Shown: one piece after another, positions 15,675-23,060 of the stretch
Numbering within the stretch: the stretch's first letter is position 1
Layout: each line of letters opens with the position of its first letter
Assembly: GCA_016935235.1 (NCBI GenBank)
Contig: JAFGRJ010000172.1
Span: 1-32,480 of the forward strand
DNA from: Candidatus Cloacimonadota bacterium
GTDB lineage: Bacteria > Cloacimonadota > Cloacimonadia > Cloacimonadales > TCS61
Direction of reading: 5' to 3'
Length of the DNA: 32,480 nt
The notes under the pieces: model-generated
Databases searched by the model: none
The model's input: the letters and a program-made list of their open reading frames with translations, nothing else
What the model was told of the DNA's origin: nothing
Translations under genes and position numbers: made by a program

Positions 15675-17327
15675 TTACATCTTTTTGGGTGCAGAAATTC
15701 CCATAAGATTAAGACTGGTGGCAATAATGTTCATAATGGCTGTGATCAGATAAAGCCTGGTCTGGCTTAATTCGCGATGGGCAGGATTTACCACCTGATA
15801 CTTGGCGTAATATTTATGGAACATCCCAGCCAGTTCCAGGACAAAGGTTGCCAAGCGGTGCGGTTCCCTGGTTTCAGCTATCGTGATCAGGATAGCTGGA
15901 AAATTCAACATGTGTTTGATGATCCTTAATTCATCCTCTTTATCAAGTTTCTTAAGTGATCTGATATCGAAATCTTTCAGAGTTATCTTTTCCTGTTTGG
16001 CTTTCTTGATGATGCTGTTAATACGGGCATGAGCATACTGACAGTAATAAACCGGATTGTCGCTTGACTGCTTTTTTGCCAGTTGCAAATCAAAATTCAA
16101 ATGAGCATTGGGCTTGCGGTCAATGAAAAAGTAACGGGCAGCGTCTTTACCCACATAATCTATCAACTCGTCCATGGTTATGATATTACCAGCTCTCTTG
16201 GACATCTTCACCTGCTGTCCGCTTTCGAATAAATTAATATGCTGCAGGTAGACTATTTCCAGCTTGTTGACATCATATCCCAGAGCTTGAATGGCAGCCT
16301 TCAGGCGGGGTACGTAACCATGATGATCCGGTCCCAGTACATCTATGATTATATCGAAACCCCGCTGGAATTTTGTCAGATGATAGGCGATATCCGGCAC
16401 AAAATAGGTGGGATTACCATCGGATTTTATCAGGACCCTGTCCTTTTCGTCACCAAATCTGCTGGAATAGAACCAGATAGCATCATCACTTTCATAGGTG
16501 CATTTTGCTTCAGCCAGATAACTCAGGGCTTCTTCCAGAATCCCTTCCTGGCGGAGTTTCTTTTCCGACATCCAGTTCTCGAACTGTACACCAAATCTCT
16601 CCAGACTATCCATCTGCATCTTGTTTATCTCGTCCAGAGCGAAATTCATCATCCGCTCCAGCCTGTCTTTTTCAGATACATGAAAGAGTTTGGGCCCTTC
16701 AACCAGATTCAGCTTATTGGCAAGCTCCTTTACATATTCACCGTGATAAGCCTCCAGTGGGAACTCGCCGATTCTCTCACCGTGAAGCTCTCGATAACGC
16801 AGTTCAATTGATTCCGCCAGTATCTCCACCTGATTCCCGGCGTCATTGATGTAAAACTCCCGGAAAGCATGATACCCAACAAAATTCATGATGCGGAACA
16901 GTGTATCTCCATAGGCAGCAGCACGGGCACTTACTACATTCAGGGGTCCAGTGGGATTGGCGCTGACAAATTCCAGCAATACCTTCTTGCCCTGGCCATG
17001 TGGTGACCTGCCAAAATCTTCTCCCGATTTTATAATCCTGGTAAGCATCTTATGATAAAAATTGTTGGACATCTTGAAGTTGATAAATCCCGGTCCAGCA
17101 ACTTCTGCTGATTTATAGTCCTTTTTCTTGCGGAAACTCTCGACAATTCTTTCCGCCAGGATCTGGGGTTTTTCTCTGTTTTGCTTGGCATTGAGCATTG
17201 CCACATTGGTCGAAAAATCACCATGTTCTATTACATTTGGTATTTCTACTGTGAATTTATCGTTGTATTTAAAATTCAAACTCTCCAGAATTGATAAAAT
17301 ATCTTTTCTTATTTTAGTTTTGACCAT
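15675..17327 (-). CDS. argS: Arginyl-tRNA synthetase with a non-canonical HIGH motif
   Basis: A 550-residue class I synthetase that charges tRNA-Arg. The N-terminal additional domain contains EIPNVIEHGDFSTNVAM, followed by the catalytic core and the C-terminal DALR anticodon domain with the family Tyr/Cys/Gln/Tyr/Ala/His segment (VYYCQYAHARINSI). The KMSKR loop is intact (374-378). The HIGH-type motif, normally HVGH after SANPTGPL, reads NVVS (130-133), with flanking residues fully conserved. The start ATG at 17327 has a GCGGGA site and overlaps rsfS by 14 nt; a longer frame into rsfS was rejected. Confidence 0.96.
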   Translation of the reverse strand: MVKTKIRKDILSILESLNFKYNDKFTVEIPNVIEHGDFSTNVAMLNAKQNREKPQILAERIVESFRKKKDYKSAEVAGPGFINFKMSNNFYHKMLTRIIKSGEDFGRSPHGQGKKVLLEFVSANPTGPLNVVSARAAAYGDTLFRIMNFVGYHAFREFYINDAGNQVEILAESIELRYRELHGERIGEFPLEAYHGEYVKELANKLNLVEGPKLFHVSEKDRLERMMNFALDEINKMQMDSLERFGVQFENWMSEKKLRQEGILEEALSYLAEAKCTYESDDAIWFYSSRFGDEKDRVLIKSDGNPTYFVPDIAYHLTKFQRGFDIIIDVLGPDHHGYVPRLKAAIQALGYDVNKLEIVYLQHINLFESGQQVKMSKRAGNIITMDELIDYVGKDAARYFFIDRKPNAHLNFDLQLAKKQSSDNPVYYCQYAHARINSIIKKAKQEKITLKDFDIRSLKKLDKEDELRIIKHMLNFPAILITIAETREPHRLATFVLELAGMFHKYYAKYQVVNPAHRELSQTRLYLITAIMNIIATSLNLMGISAPKKM

Positions 17328-17685
17328 TTTCCCGCTCTGCTCTCGTTTTATTTCTGGGAGTAACGTTCCAGAGATCTTCGATATGATAATATGATCTTGT
17401 TTCCCTGTTAAAGATATGAACAATTATATCAATGAAATCCAGGAGTATCCAGGTTGCATTTTCGTAACCCTCCACTGCCAGTAATTCCAGATCAATGTCC
17501 CGGGCTTTGTCCATCATATTATCTGCTATCGCCTGCAGATGCAACTGGTTCATGCCTTCACATATTATAATGGCATCAGTATATTCTGATTTGGTTTTCA
17601 CATCAATAAGAGATATCTTTTCCGCTTTTTTCTCTTCTGCCCATTCTATGATCATTTCTGCTGTTTTTTGTAAGTCTGGCTCCAT
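17314..17685 (-). CDS. rsfS: Ribosomal silencing factor RsfS
   Basis: A 123-residue protein of the RsfS/Iojap family. It contains the expected AEEKKAEKISLIDV, the EYTDAIIICEG segment, and AVEGYENATWILLDFIDIIVHIF, which is the conserved core that contacts ribosomal protein uL14. RsfS binds the 50S subunit and blocks subunit joining under starvation. AGGAGAAAT precedes the ATG. It is followed by argS (14-nt overlap) and preceded by the LytR_C protein gene with a 15-nt gap, an arrangement seen in several phyla. Confidence 0.95.
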   Translation of the reverse strand: MEPDLQKTAEMIIEWAEEKKAEKISLIDVKTKSEYTDAIIICEGMNQLHLQAIADNMMDKARDIDLELLAVEGYENATWILLDFIDIIVHIFNRETRSYYHIEDLWNVTPRNKTRAERENGQN

Positions 17686-17700
17686 ATTTCTCCTGTTGGA

Positions 17701-18150
17701 TCAATGAAAATATTTCTGATAATCCTTGCCCAGTATAATGTAAAAATCTTCAATCGTGTTTTCATCCCAGGCTACAATTCTGCGCTTGATACCAGTAATA
17801 CCCATCAGATACTTTAATTTATCCGGTTCATCCTTTTTCTCTACTATCAGGGTCTTATCATATATGAACATATCTCTGTCTACATTGCGCCAGGAAATAA
17901 TATCAAGGTTCTGATAATTCTTTTCAATAAGATATTCTTTCACTTCAGTGGCAATCTTCTCATACCCGCAACCATTCAAAAGGGCTATTTTAACCGCCCC
18001 CATATCAGTTCTGTCACTGCTGCCACTCCCTGGATTTCCCTTGCCCAGAATAAGCAAAAACAACACCCCCAGGGCTAAAACTAATGCAACTATCAAGATG
18101 ATAAATTCAATCTTCTGAGCCCGGGACAAATTATTTTTCAGCCTTCTCAT
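17701..18150 (-). CDS. LytR C-terminal domain protein, single-pass membrane
   Basis: A 149-residue protein with one N-terminal membrane helix (about 16-38) and an extracytoplasmic LytR_C domain (from AVKIALLNGCGYEKIATEVKEYL to the end), the domain often appended to LytR-CpsA-Psr proteins. No LCP catalytic domain is present in the gene. LytR_C is regarded as a cell-wall or partner-binding module; its precise function is unknown. The start is ATG 18150, overlapping the HIT gene by 20 nt; a TTG two codons upstream is less likely. Confidence 0.8.
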   Translation of the reverse strand: MRRLKNNLSRAQKIEFIILIVALVLALGVLFLLILGKGNPGSGSSDRTDMGAVKIALLNGCGYEKIATEVKEYLIEKNYQNLDIISWRNVDRDMFIYDKTLIVEKKDEPDKLKYLMGITGIKRRIVAWDENTIEDFYIILGKDYQKYFH

Positions 18151-18628
18151 TGTCAAACTGTTCTTTTAGTAGTTTATAGGTGCGTTCGAACGCTTCCGGT
18201 ATAATTCTGGTGCCCGCTACAGTGGTCATGAAGTTGACATCCCCCTGCCAGCGGGGAATTATATGTACATGCAGATGCTGATCTATCCCGGCACCGGCCG
18301 AACGACCCAGATTCATTCCTATATTGATGCCATCAGGATGATAAACCTTTTCCAGAATCTTCTCACATAAACAAACCGTGTTGAAAAGGTCCACGAATTC
18401 ATTGCCGGCCAGATCATTTAATCTGCCGACATGCCTGTAGGGAACAGCCATGATATGCCCATTATTGTAGGGAAATGTATTCATGATGACATAAGATTCC
18501 GTTCCGCGATAGAGGATTAAATGCTGATCATCCGCGCTGGAATCATGCGTGAGGCATAAGATGCATTCCTTTCCCTTTTTTGCTAATATATATTGTAACC
18601 TCCACGGAGAATATAAGATATCAGTCAT
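18131..18628 (-). CDS. HIT family nucleotide hydrolase/transferase
   Basis: A 165-residue HIT-domain protein. The histidine triad is HLHVH (118-122), within IDQHLHVHIIPRW. The N-terminal SPWRLQYI segment and the CILC pair (22-25) place it with the Ap4A phosphorylase-like/galT-related HIT group, which hydrolyses or phosphorolyses dinucleoside polyphosphates or AMP-linked compounds. The substrate cannot be told from sequence. The start overlaps the stop of the upstream nucleotidyltransferase (ATGA). Confidence 0.92.
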   Translation of the reverse strand: MTDILYSPWRLQYILAKKGKECILCLTHDSSADDQHLILYRGTESYVIMNTFPYNNGHIMAVPYRHVGRLNDLAGNEFVDLFNTVCLCEKILEKVYHPDGINIGMNLGRSAGAGIDQHLHVHIIPRWQGDVNFMTTVAGTRIIPEAFERTYKLLKEQFDNEKAEK

Positions 18629-19377
18629 ATTCTAACCTTCTTTATTATATTAAGTGATCTTTCCATTTCTAGTAATTCGGATTGCGAATTTACACCACTG
18701 GCTTCCAGATTGTCTGCAAGCAGCAGGGAAGACAATTTCCTGCCCTGCTTATGTAGTATTTCCAGAGTATCGGTCAGATAATATTCAGACTGGGCATTAT
18801 CGTTGTTTATTTCATTGAGAGAGGAAAAAAGATATTCTGCATCAAAACAGTATATGCCCGTATTTATCTCCCTTATTTTCCTTTGTTGCTCGGAAGCATC
18901 CTTATATTCCACTATTTTTATGATGCTTCCTTTATTATCGCGTTCGATGCGACCATAACGCTGAGGATCTTCCATTTTGGCTGTCAGCAGGGTCACGGCA
19001 GCCTGCTCCAGATGATGAATATATTGCATTTCCCTGAGGGTGTCTGCTTTCAGCAGGGGGACATCGCCACAGAGTATGAAGATATCTCCCCGGAAAGTAC
19101 GAAAGTAATCACGGGTTATCTGTACTGCATGTCCGGTGCCATGTTGCTCATTCTGTTCCGCAAAATGAATAATGGGATTTTCCGGGACAGCTGCCTTTAC
19201 GATCTCCTTTTTATAACCTACCACGATAACAACCGGGTCACATGCAACACTCAGCGCTGTATCAACAACCCAGTTGATCAGTTCTTTTCCCTGCAGAGTA
19301 AATATCACCTTGGGTTTATCGGAGTTCATCCGGGTACCCTTACCGGCTGCCAGAATTATTGCTGCAGTTCTTCTCAT
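18625..19377 (-). CDS. UDP-GlcNAc pyrophosphorylase, GlmU N-terminal domain only
   Basis: A 250-residue nucleotidyltransferase that matches the N-terminal half of GlmU: LAAGKGTRMNSDKPKV (9-24), AEQNEQHGTGHAVQ (73-86), GDVPLL (104-109), YGRIERD, IVEYKDASEQQRKIREINTG and SEYYLTD. It should make UDP-GlcNAc from UTP and GlcNAc-1-phosphate for peptidoglycan and LPS. The left-handed beta-helix acetyltransferase half of about 200 residues is absent: the frame stops after a short helix and the HIT gene begins at once. The start ATG at 19377 overlaps the folK stop; a longer frame into folK was rejected. A different UTP-sugar specificity remains possible. Confidence 0.85.
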   Translation of the reverse strand: MRRTAAIILAAGKGTRMNSDKPKVIFTLQGKELINWVVDTALSVACDPVVIVVGYKKEIVKAAVPENPIIHFAEQNEQHGTGHAVQITRDYFRTFRGDIFILCGDVPLLKADTLREMQYIHHLEQAAVTLLTAKMEDPQRYGRIERDNKGSIIKIVEYKDASEQQRKIREINTGIYCFDAEYLFSSLNEINNDNAQSEYYLTDTLEILHKQGRKLSSLLLADNLEASGVNSQSELLEMERSLNIIKKVRI

Positions 19378-19829
19378 TTCACCATCGCAGCGATATCCGC
19401 AATACTTTTTTTTAACACCGGATGTTGCCAGTGAGGACATAATTCGAGCAGGGAATCCAGTACGAATTTTCTGTTTTGCAGGTCAGGATGAGGTATGACC
19501 AGATCATCTGATTTTATTATTTCATCACCGTAGAATAAAATATCAATATCAATTATTCTTGGTTCCCAGTGCTGCCTTCTTCTTCGACCCATCCTGGTTT
19601 CAATCTGCAGGCATAAAGCCAGTAATTGTTGAGCAGAAATTTCAGTTTCTATTTCCGTTACTGTGTTGAGGAACATGGGTTGATTCGTATTTCCATAGGG
19701 AAGGGTTTCCCGTATTGCAGCCTGTCGCAGCACTCTTATTTCCCCACTATTGTTCAGTTCCTGAACAGCCTGCGTGATATTTTCCTCCCGTTCGCCCAGG
19801 TTGGCACCAATACCAAGATAACAGAGCAT
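19374..19829 (-). CDS. folK: 2-amino-4-hydroxy-6-hydroxymethyldihydropteridine pyrophosphokinase
   Basis: A 151-residue HPPK. Family motifs are YLGIGANLG at the start, WEPRIIDIDILFYG in the middle (Asp pair for Mg-ATP) and PHPDLQNRKFVLDSLLELCP near the end. It transfers pyrophosphate from ATP to the pterin in folate synthesis. It shares one base with folB (TAATG junction) and overlaps the next gene by 4 nt. No folP or folE is in the window. Confidence 0.95.
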   Translation of the reverse strand: MLCYLGIGANLGEREENITQAVQELNNSGEIRVLRQAAIRETLPYGNTNQPMFLNTVTEIETEISAQQLLALCLQIETRMGRRRRQHWEPRIIDIDILFYGDEIIKSDDLVIPHPDLQNRKFVLDSLLELCPHWQHPVLKKSIADIAAMVK

Positions 19830-20185
19830 TAGCGTATTCTTTCCATTTGAACTTCCACGGAATCCAGAGAACCTTTGATAGGGACGGAAGGTTTCTTTAT
19901 CCTGATTACAGCCCTGATGATCTTGGGAAAGGTGGTCATTATCGTATCGAGAATGGCATTGGTACAGCTTTCCAGAAGGTAAAACTCCCGGTTTTCGATA
20001 ACTCCTTTGATAATATCGAATACCTGAGTATAATCCACGGTATCATCGAAATGCTTGATCTCCCGGTCATGAACCGGATCAGTTTCATAACTGAAATTTA
20101 CTATGAACCTCTGCCCGAGTTTGCGTTCTTCCGGATGTACCCCGTGATGACCATAAAATACCATTTCATGCAGGTTTATTTTCAT
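19829..20185 (-). CDS. folB: Dihydroneopterin aldolase
   Basis: A 118-residue protein of the FolB family, with the signature FYGHHGVHPEERKLGQRF (about residues 10-27), DDTVDYTQVFD and the terminal KPSVPIKGSLDSVEV. It cleaves dihydroneopterin to 6-hydroxymethyl-dihydropterin and glycolaldehyde, the step before FolK. It overlaps rseC at its start (ATGA) and folK at its end. Confidence 0.95.
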   Translation of the reverse strand: MKINLHEMVFYGHHGVHPEERKLGQRFIVNFSYETDPVHDREIKHFDDTVDYTQVFDIIKGVIENREFYLLESCTNAILDTIMTTFPKIIRAVIRIKKPSVPIKGSLDSVEVQMERIR

Positions 20186-20604
20186 TCCTCCACCTTTCCT
20201 ATTATGGTGAATTCGATCTTCGCAGCATATTTCTTATCCAGAATGTAAATCAGGAGACCGCTAATGGCCAGACCGACAAGGGAAATTAAAATAGAGAGAT
20301 TTTCCTTGAACATCAGCAGAAACCGGCTGAAAAGATAAAAAATTATCATCAACAGTATCGGCATGATAAAAATGATCAGGGAAGATATTATCCTTATTCC
20401 TGCCGTAACAGATATCCTCACCTTATCACCTGCTGTCAGGGCAAGACCGGTCTTGATCCTGAACCTGCTTGGCCGGGTCCCGCCACCGCATATACTAACC
20501 AGTTTGCAGTTTGTGCAGCTTTCCCCGGGGCTGATTTCCACTACTGCTTCACCATTACCACAGGTGATCACCGTTCCTATGTCTTCTTTATATTCCATCG
20601 TCAT
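20182..20604 (-). CDS. RseC/MucC-like membrane protein
   Basis: A 140-residue protein of the SoxR-reducing/RseC family: a short N-terminal domain with Cys residues in ESCTNCKLVSICGGG (C-x2-C-x5-C), then two hydrophobic helices (about 68-92 and 102-122). In E. coli RseC is tied to the sigmaE regulator and to the Rnf-like SoxR-reducing complex; in anaerobes it often accompanies Rnf. Neither system is visible here. Possible starts are ATG 20604 or 20598; none has a clear ribosome site, and translation is probably coupled to rfaE2, which it overlaps by 17 nt. Confidence 0.8.
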   Translation of the reverse strand: MTMEYKEDIGTVITCGNGEAVVEISPGESCTNCKLVSICGGGTRPSRFRIKTGLALTAGDKVRISVTAGIRIISSLIIFIMPILLMIIFYLFSRFLLMFKENLSILISLVGLAISGLLIYILDKKYAAKIEFTIIGKVEE

Positions 20605-21070
20605 CACATCTTATCTTGGCAATAATATCTGAGGTCGAAATACTGGTTCTAATGGGAATGCTCTTGATCTGTCCTCCCCGGGATATCACCAGATCTCCTC
20701 CTATAATGTTTTCCGGGGACCAGTCTCCGCCCTTTACCAGAATATCCGGTTGGATCAGTGATATCAACTCATAGGGATTGTCCTGTTCAAAGATGACAAT
20801 ATAATCTACCATGCAGAGAGCCCCCAGAACCACCGCCCTGTCCTCCTGGTTATTTATTGGTCTGGATTTGCCTTTTATTCTTCGTACTGAGCTGTCACTG
20901 TTCAAGCCAACTATCAGCAGGTCTCCCAGACCCCGGGCCTCTTCCAGATAATGAACGTGTCCCGCATGGAGTATATCAAAACAACCATTGGTAAATACAA
21001 CCTTTTTATGGTCATTTCTGCTCTGGATTACAATGCCCCGGATTTCATCCCAGGTTTTAAGCTTATTCAT
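20588..21070 (-). CDS. rfaE2: D-glycero-beta-D-manno-heptose 1-phosphate adenylyltransferase
   Basis: A 160-residue cytidylyltransferase-like enzyme with the motif FDILHAGHVHYL (HxGH nucleotide-binding), followed by GLNSDSSVRRIKG, RPINNQEDRAVVLGAL, VKGGDW and SISTSDIIAKI. It corresponds to the C-terminal half of HldE and makes ADP-heptose for LPS core. The kinase half (RfaE1) is absent from the window, so the organism uses the split form or a distant gene. It overlaps purF by 4 nt. Confidence 0.92.
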   Translation of the reverse strand: MNKLKTWDEIRGIVIQSRNDHKKVVFTNGCFDILHAGHVHYLEEARGLGDLLIVGLNSDSSVRRIKGKSRPINNQEDRAVVLGALCMVDYIVIFEQDNPYELISLIQPDILVKGGDWSPENIIGGDLVISRGGQIKSIPIRTSISTSDIIAKIRCDDDGI

Positions 21071-22428
21071 CGTACCGGGTAATCTCCATTGAAACAGGCA
21101 TAACAGTAATCTTCGGGTTTGCTTACAGCCCTTTTCAGCTGTTCCATGCTGAGATATTTTAGACTATCAGCATTTATGTAGGAACGGATCTCGTCAATTT
21201 CCTTGCTGTTGGCGATTAATTCCTCACTTGTGGGTGTATCTATACCATAATAACAGGAATACTTCACGGGAGGTGAACCGATACGAAGATGGATCTCCCC
21301 GGCACCTGCATTTCTGATCATTTTGATTATTTTTCTGATGGTGGTTCCCCGGACTATGGAATCATCAACCAGGATAATTGACTTGCCCTGGAAGAAATTA
21401 GGCAGAGGATTGAATTTCTGATAAACGGTCTCATCTCTGATCGTCTGCTCCGGTTTGATGAAAGTTCTTCCCACATAATGATTCCGGATCAGACCCAGTT
21501 CAAAGTGCAATCCGCGTTTTTTGGCATAACCCATTGCCATGAAATTGGATGAGTCTGGAACAGGGATGACCAGATCTGCCTTTACATCGTCATCTTCTGC
21601 CAGCAAACAGCCTATTCTCTGCCGTATCAGATAAACATTCTCATCGAATATATAACTGTCGGGCCGGGAAAAATAGATATGCTCAAAAATACAATGACGG
21701 TCATTTGCCGTGGACCTGTATTCCATCGGATCATTTTTCATTGTGGTTATTCCATTTCGGGAAACAGTTATTATCTCGGCTGGAAGTACTTCTTTTTGCC
21801 ATCTGGGAAATAATATGTCCAGTGCACAGCTTTCCGAAGCAACCACTATCGATCCATTTTCCAACTCACCATAAGTTAGCGGTCTGAAACCATAGGGATC
21901 GCGGAAAATGAACATCTCCTCTTTTGTTGCCAGTACGCTTGAAAAGGCGCCTTTCACATACTTCATCATGCGACAGATCGCCTCTGGGATGCTGGTGCCC
22001 CTTTTCTCCACCTCGTATACAATATATTTTAATAAGAGTTCACCGTCATTCGTGCTGGCGAAATACACACCCTTGGATTCCAGAACTTCTCTGGCCTCAG
22101 CATAGTTCACCAGATCCCCATTGCTGGTCAGAGCATAAGATGGCCCTGATAACGTTTCTACAAGATGAGGTTGAGCATTGTATTCACTTGCACCTCCGCG
22201 GGTAGGATATCGTACATGACCAATGGCTATATCACCTTGCAGATCGATGAGTTTTTCCGGACGGAATACTTCCTTCACTAATCCCATTTTTTTCCGCAAT
22301 TTAATGGTAATACCATCATTCACAGCCATACCACAGCTCTCCTGCCCGCGATGCTGTTCGGCAAATAATCCTAATGTTGCCAGTTCAGCTGCTCTGGTAT
22401 TATTGTAAATCCCGAAAATACCACACAT
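21067..22428 (-). CDS. purF: Amidophosphoribosyltransferase
   Basis: A 453-residue PurF. The catalytic Cys is residue 2 (MCGIFGIY) in the glutaminase domain; HRGQESCGMA, IGHVRYPTRG and SNGDLVN are typical. The PRPP-binding loop is ILVDDSIVRGTT. Cysteines at HCIFEHIYFSRPDS, SCYYGIDTPT and CYACFNGDYP match the positions that hold a [4Fe-4S] cluster in the Bacillus subtilis type, so this is the iron-sulfur form. It makes phosphoribosylamine, the first step of purine synthesis. There is no propeptide before Cys2. AGGATATGG precedes the start, and the gene lies 8 nt after plsY. Confidence 0.97.
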   Translation of the reverse strand: MCGIFGIYNNTRAAELATLGLFAEQHRGQESCGMAVNDGITIKLRKKMGLVKEVFRPEKLIDLQGDIAIGHVRYPTRGGASEYNAQPHLVETLSGPSYALTSNGDLVNYAEAREVLESKGVYFASTNDGELLLKYIVYEVEKRGTSIPEAICRMMKYVKGAFSSVLATKEEMFIFRDPYGFRPLTYGELENGSIVVASESCALDILFPRWQKEVLPAEIITVSRNGITTMKNDPMEYRSTANDRHCIFEHIYFSRPDSYIFDENVYLIRQRIGCLLAEDDDVKADLVIPVPDSSNFMAMGYAKKRGLHFELGLIRNHYVGRTFIKPEQTIRDETVYQKFNPLPNFFQGKSIILVDDSIVRGTTIRKIIKMIRNAGAGEIHLRIGSPPVKYSCYYGIDTPTSEELIANSKEIDEIRSYINADSLKYLSMEQLKRAVSKPEDYCYACFNGDYPVR

Positions 22429-22436
22429 ACCATATC

Positions 22437-23060
22437 CTATCTTTTTATCTTGATCTTTCTTTCCTCACCTTGAAGGAATCTTCTTATATTCTGCCGATGC
22501 CGGATGAATATAACCAGAAAAGCCACAAATACAAAAATAAGATATTCCGCCTCCCTGAAACCATTTTGGATGTTAATGACCAGAACGCTTATCAGTAACG
22601 CTGTAATCGCACTCAGAGATCCAAGTGATATGATGCCGCTTACAGCAATGACGAGTAGAAAAGTCACCAGTGCAATCAGGGAGGGAATTGGGATCAGTAT
22701 AATGAATACTCCCGCTGCCGTGGCTACTCCTTTACCACCTTGAAATCCGAGAAAAATGGGAAAGATATGACCCAGGATAGCTGCCAAACCTGCCAGGAGC
22801 AGAATCAGGGGAGATGGCTCCAGGGTTGCCCAGATCAGTAACTTAACCGCCAGCATTCCTTTGGCAATATCTAGAATCATTGTAACAATCCCGTATCCCA
22901 TGCCCAGAACGCGGAAAGTGTTGGTTGCACCTATGTTCCCGCTGCCCTTCTGGCGAATGTCCACACCGCAGAATACTCTGCCCATGAGATAACCTGTCGG
23001 TACTGATCCCAGCAGATAAGCTGCCATTATTAAAAAAATAATTTCAATGCTTTGATTCAT
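22437..23060 (-). CDS. plsY: Acyl-phosphate:glycerol-3-phosphate acyltransferase
   Basis: A 207-residue multi-pass inner-membrane protein with PlsY motifs YLLGSVPTGYL, KGSGNIGATNTFRVLG and GFQGGKGVATAAGV. It acylates glycerol-3-phosphate with acyl-phosphate, the first step of phospholipid synthesis. The start ATG at 23060 (GGGGTAGAA upstream) overlaps the der gene by 17 nt; a frame extending to 23105 inside der was rejected. Confidence 0.94.
   Translation of the reverse strand: MNQSIEIIFLIMAAYLLGSVPTGYLMGRVFCGVDIRQKGSGNIGATNTFRVLGMGYGIVTMILDIAKGMLAVKLLIWATLEPSPLILLLAGLAAILGHIFPIFLGFQGGKGVATAAGVFIILIPIPSLIALVTFLLVIAVSGIISLGSLSAITALLISVLVINIQNGFREAEYLIFVFVAFLVIFIRHRQNIRRFLQGEERKIKIKR

Noticed and set aside
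16239-16811. Plus-strand open frame of 190 codons
   Set aside because: It is antisense to argS with no supporting motif.
18883-19434. Plus-strand open frame of 183 codons
   Set aside because: It is antisense to the GlmU-like enzyme and folK end; no motif or start signal.
20588-21070. Split or broken hldE gene
   Set aside because: The adenylyltransferase is complete at the normal length of the RfaE2-only form, with intact start and motifs; there is no remnant of the kinase half beside it.
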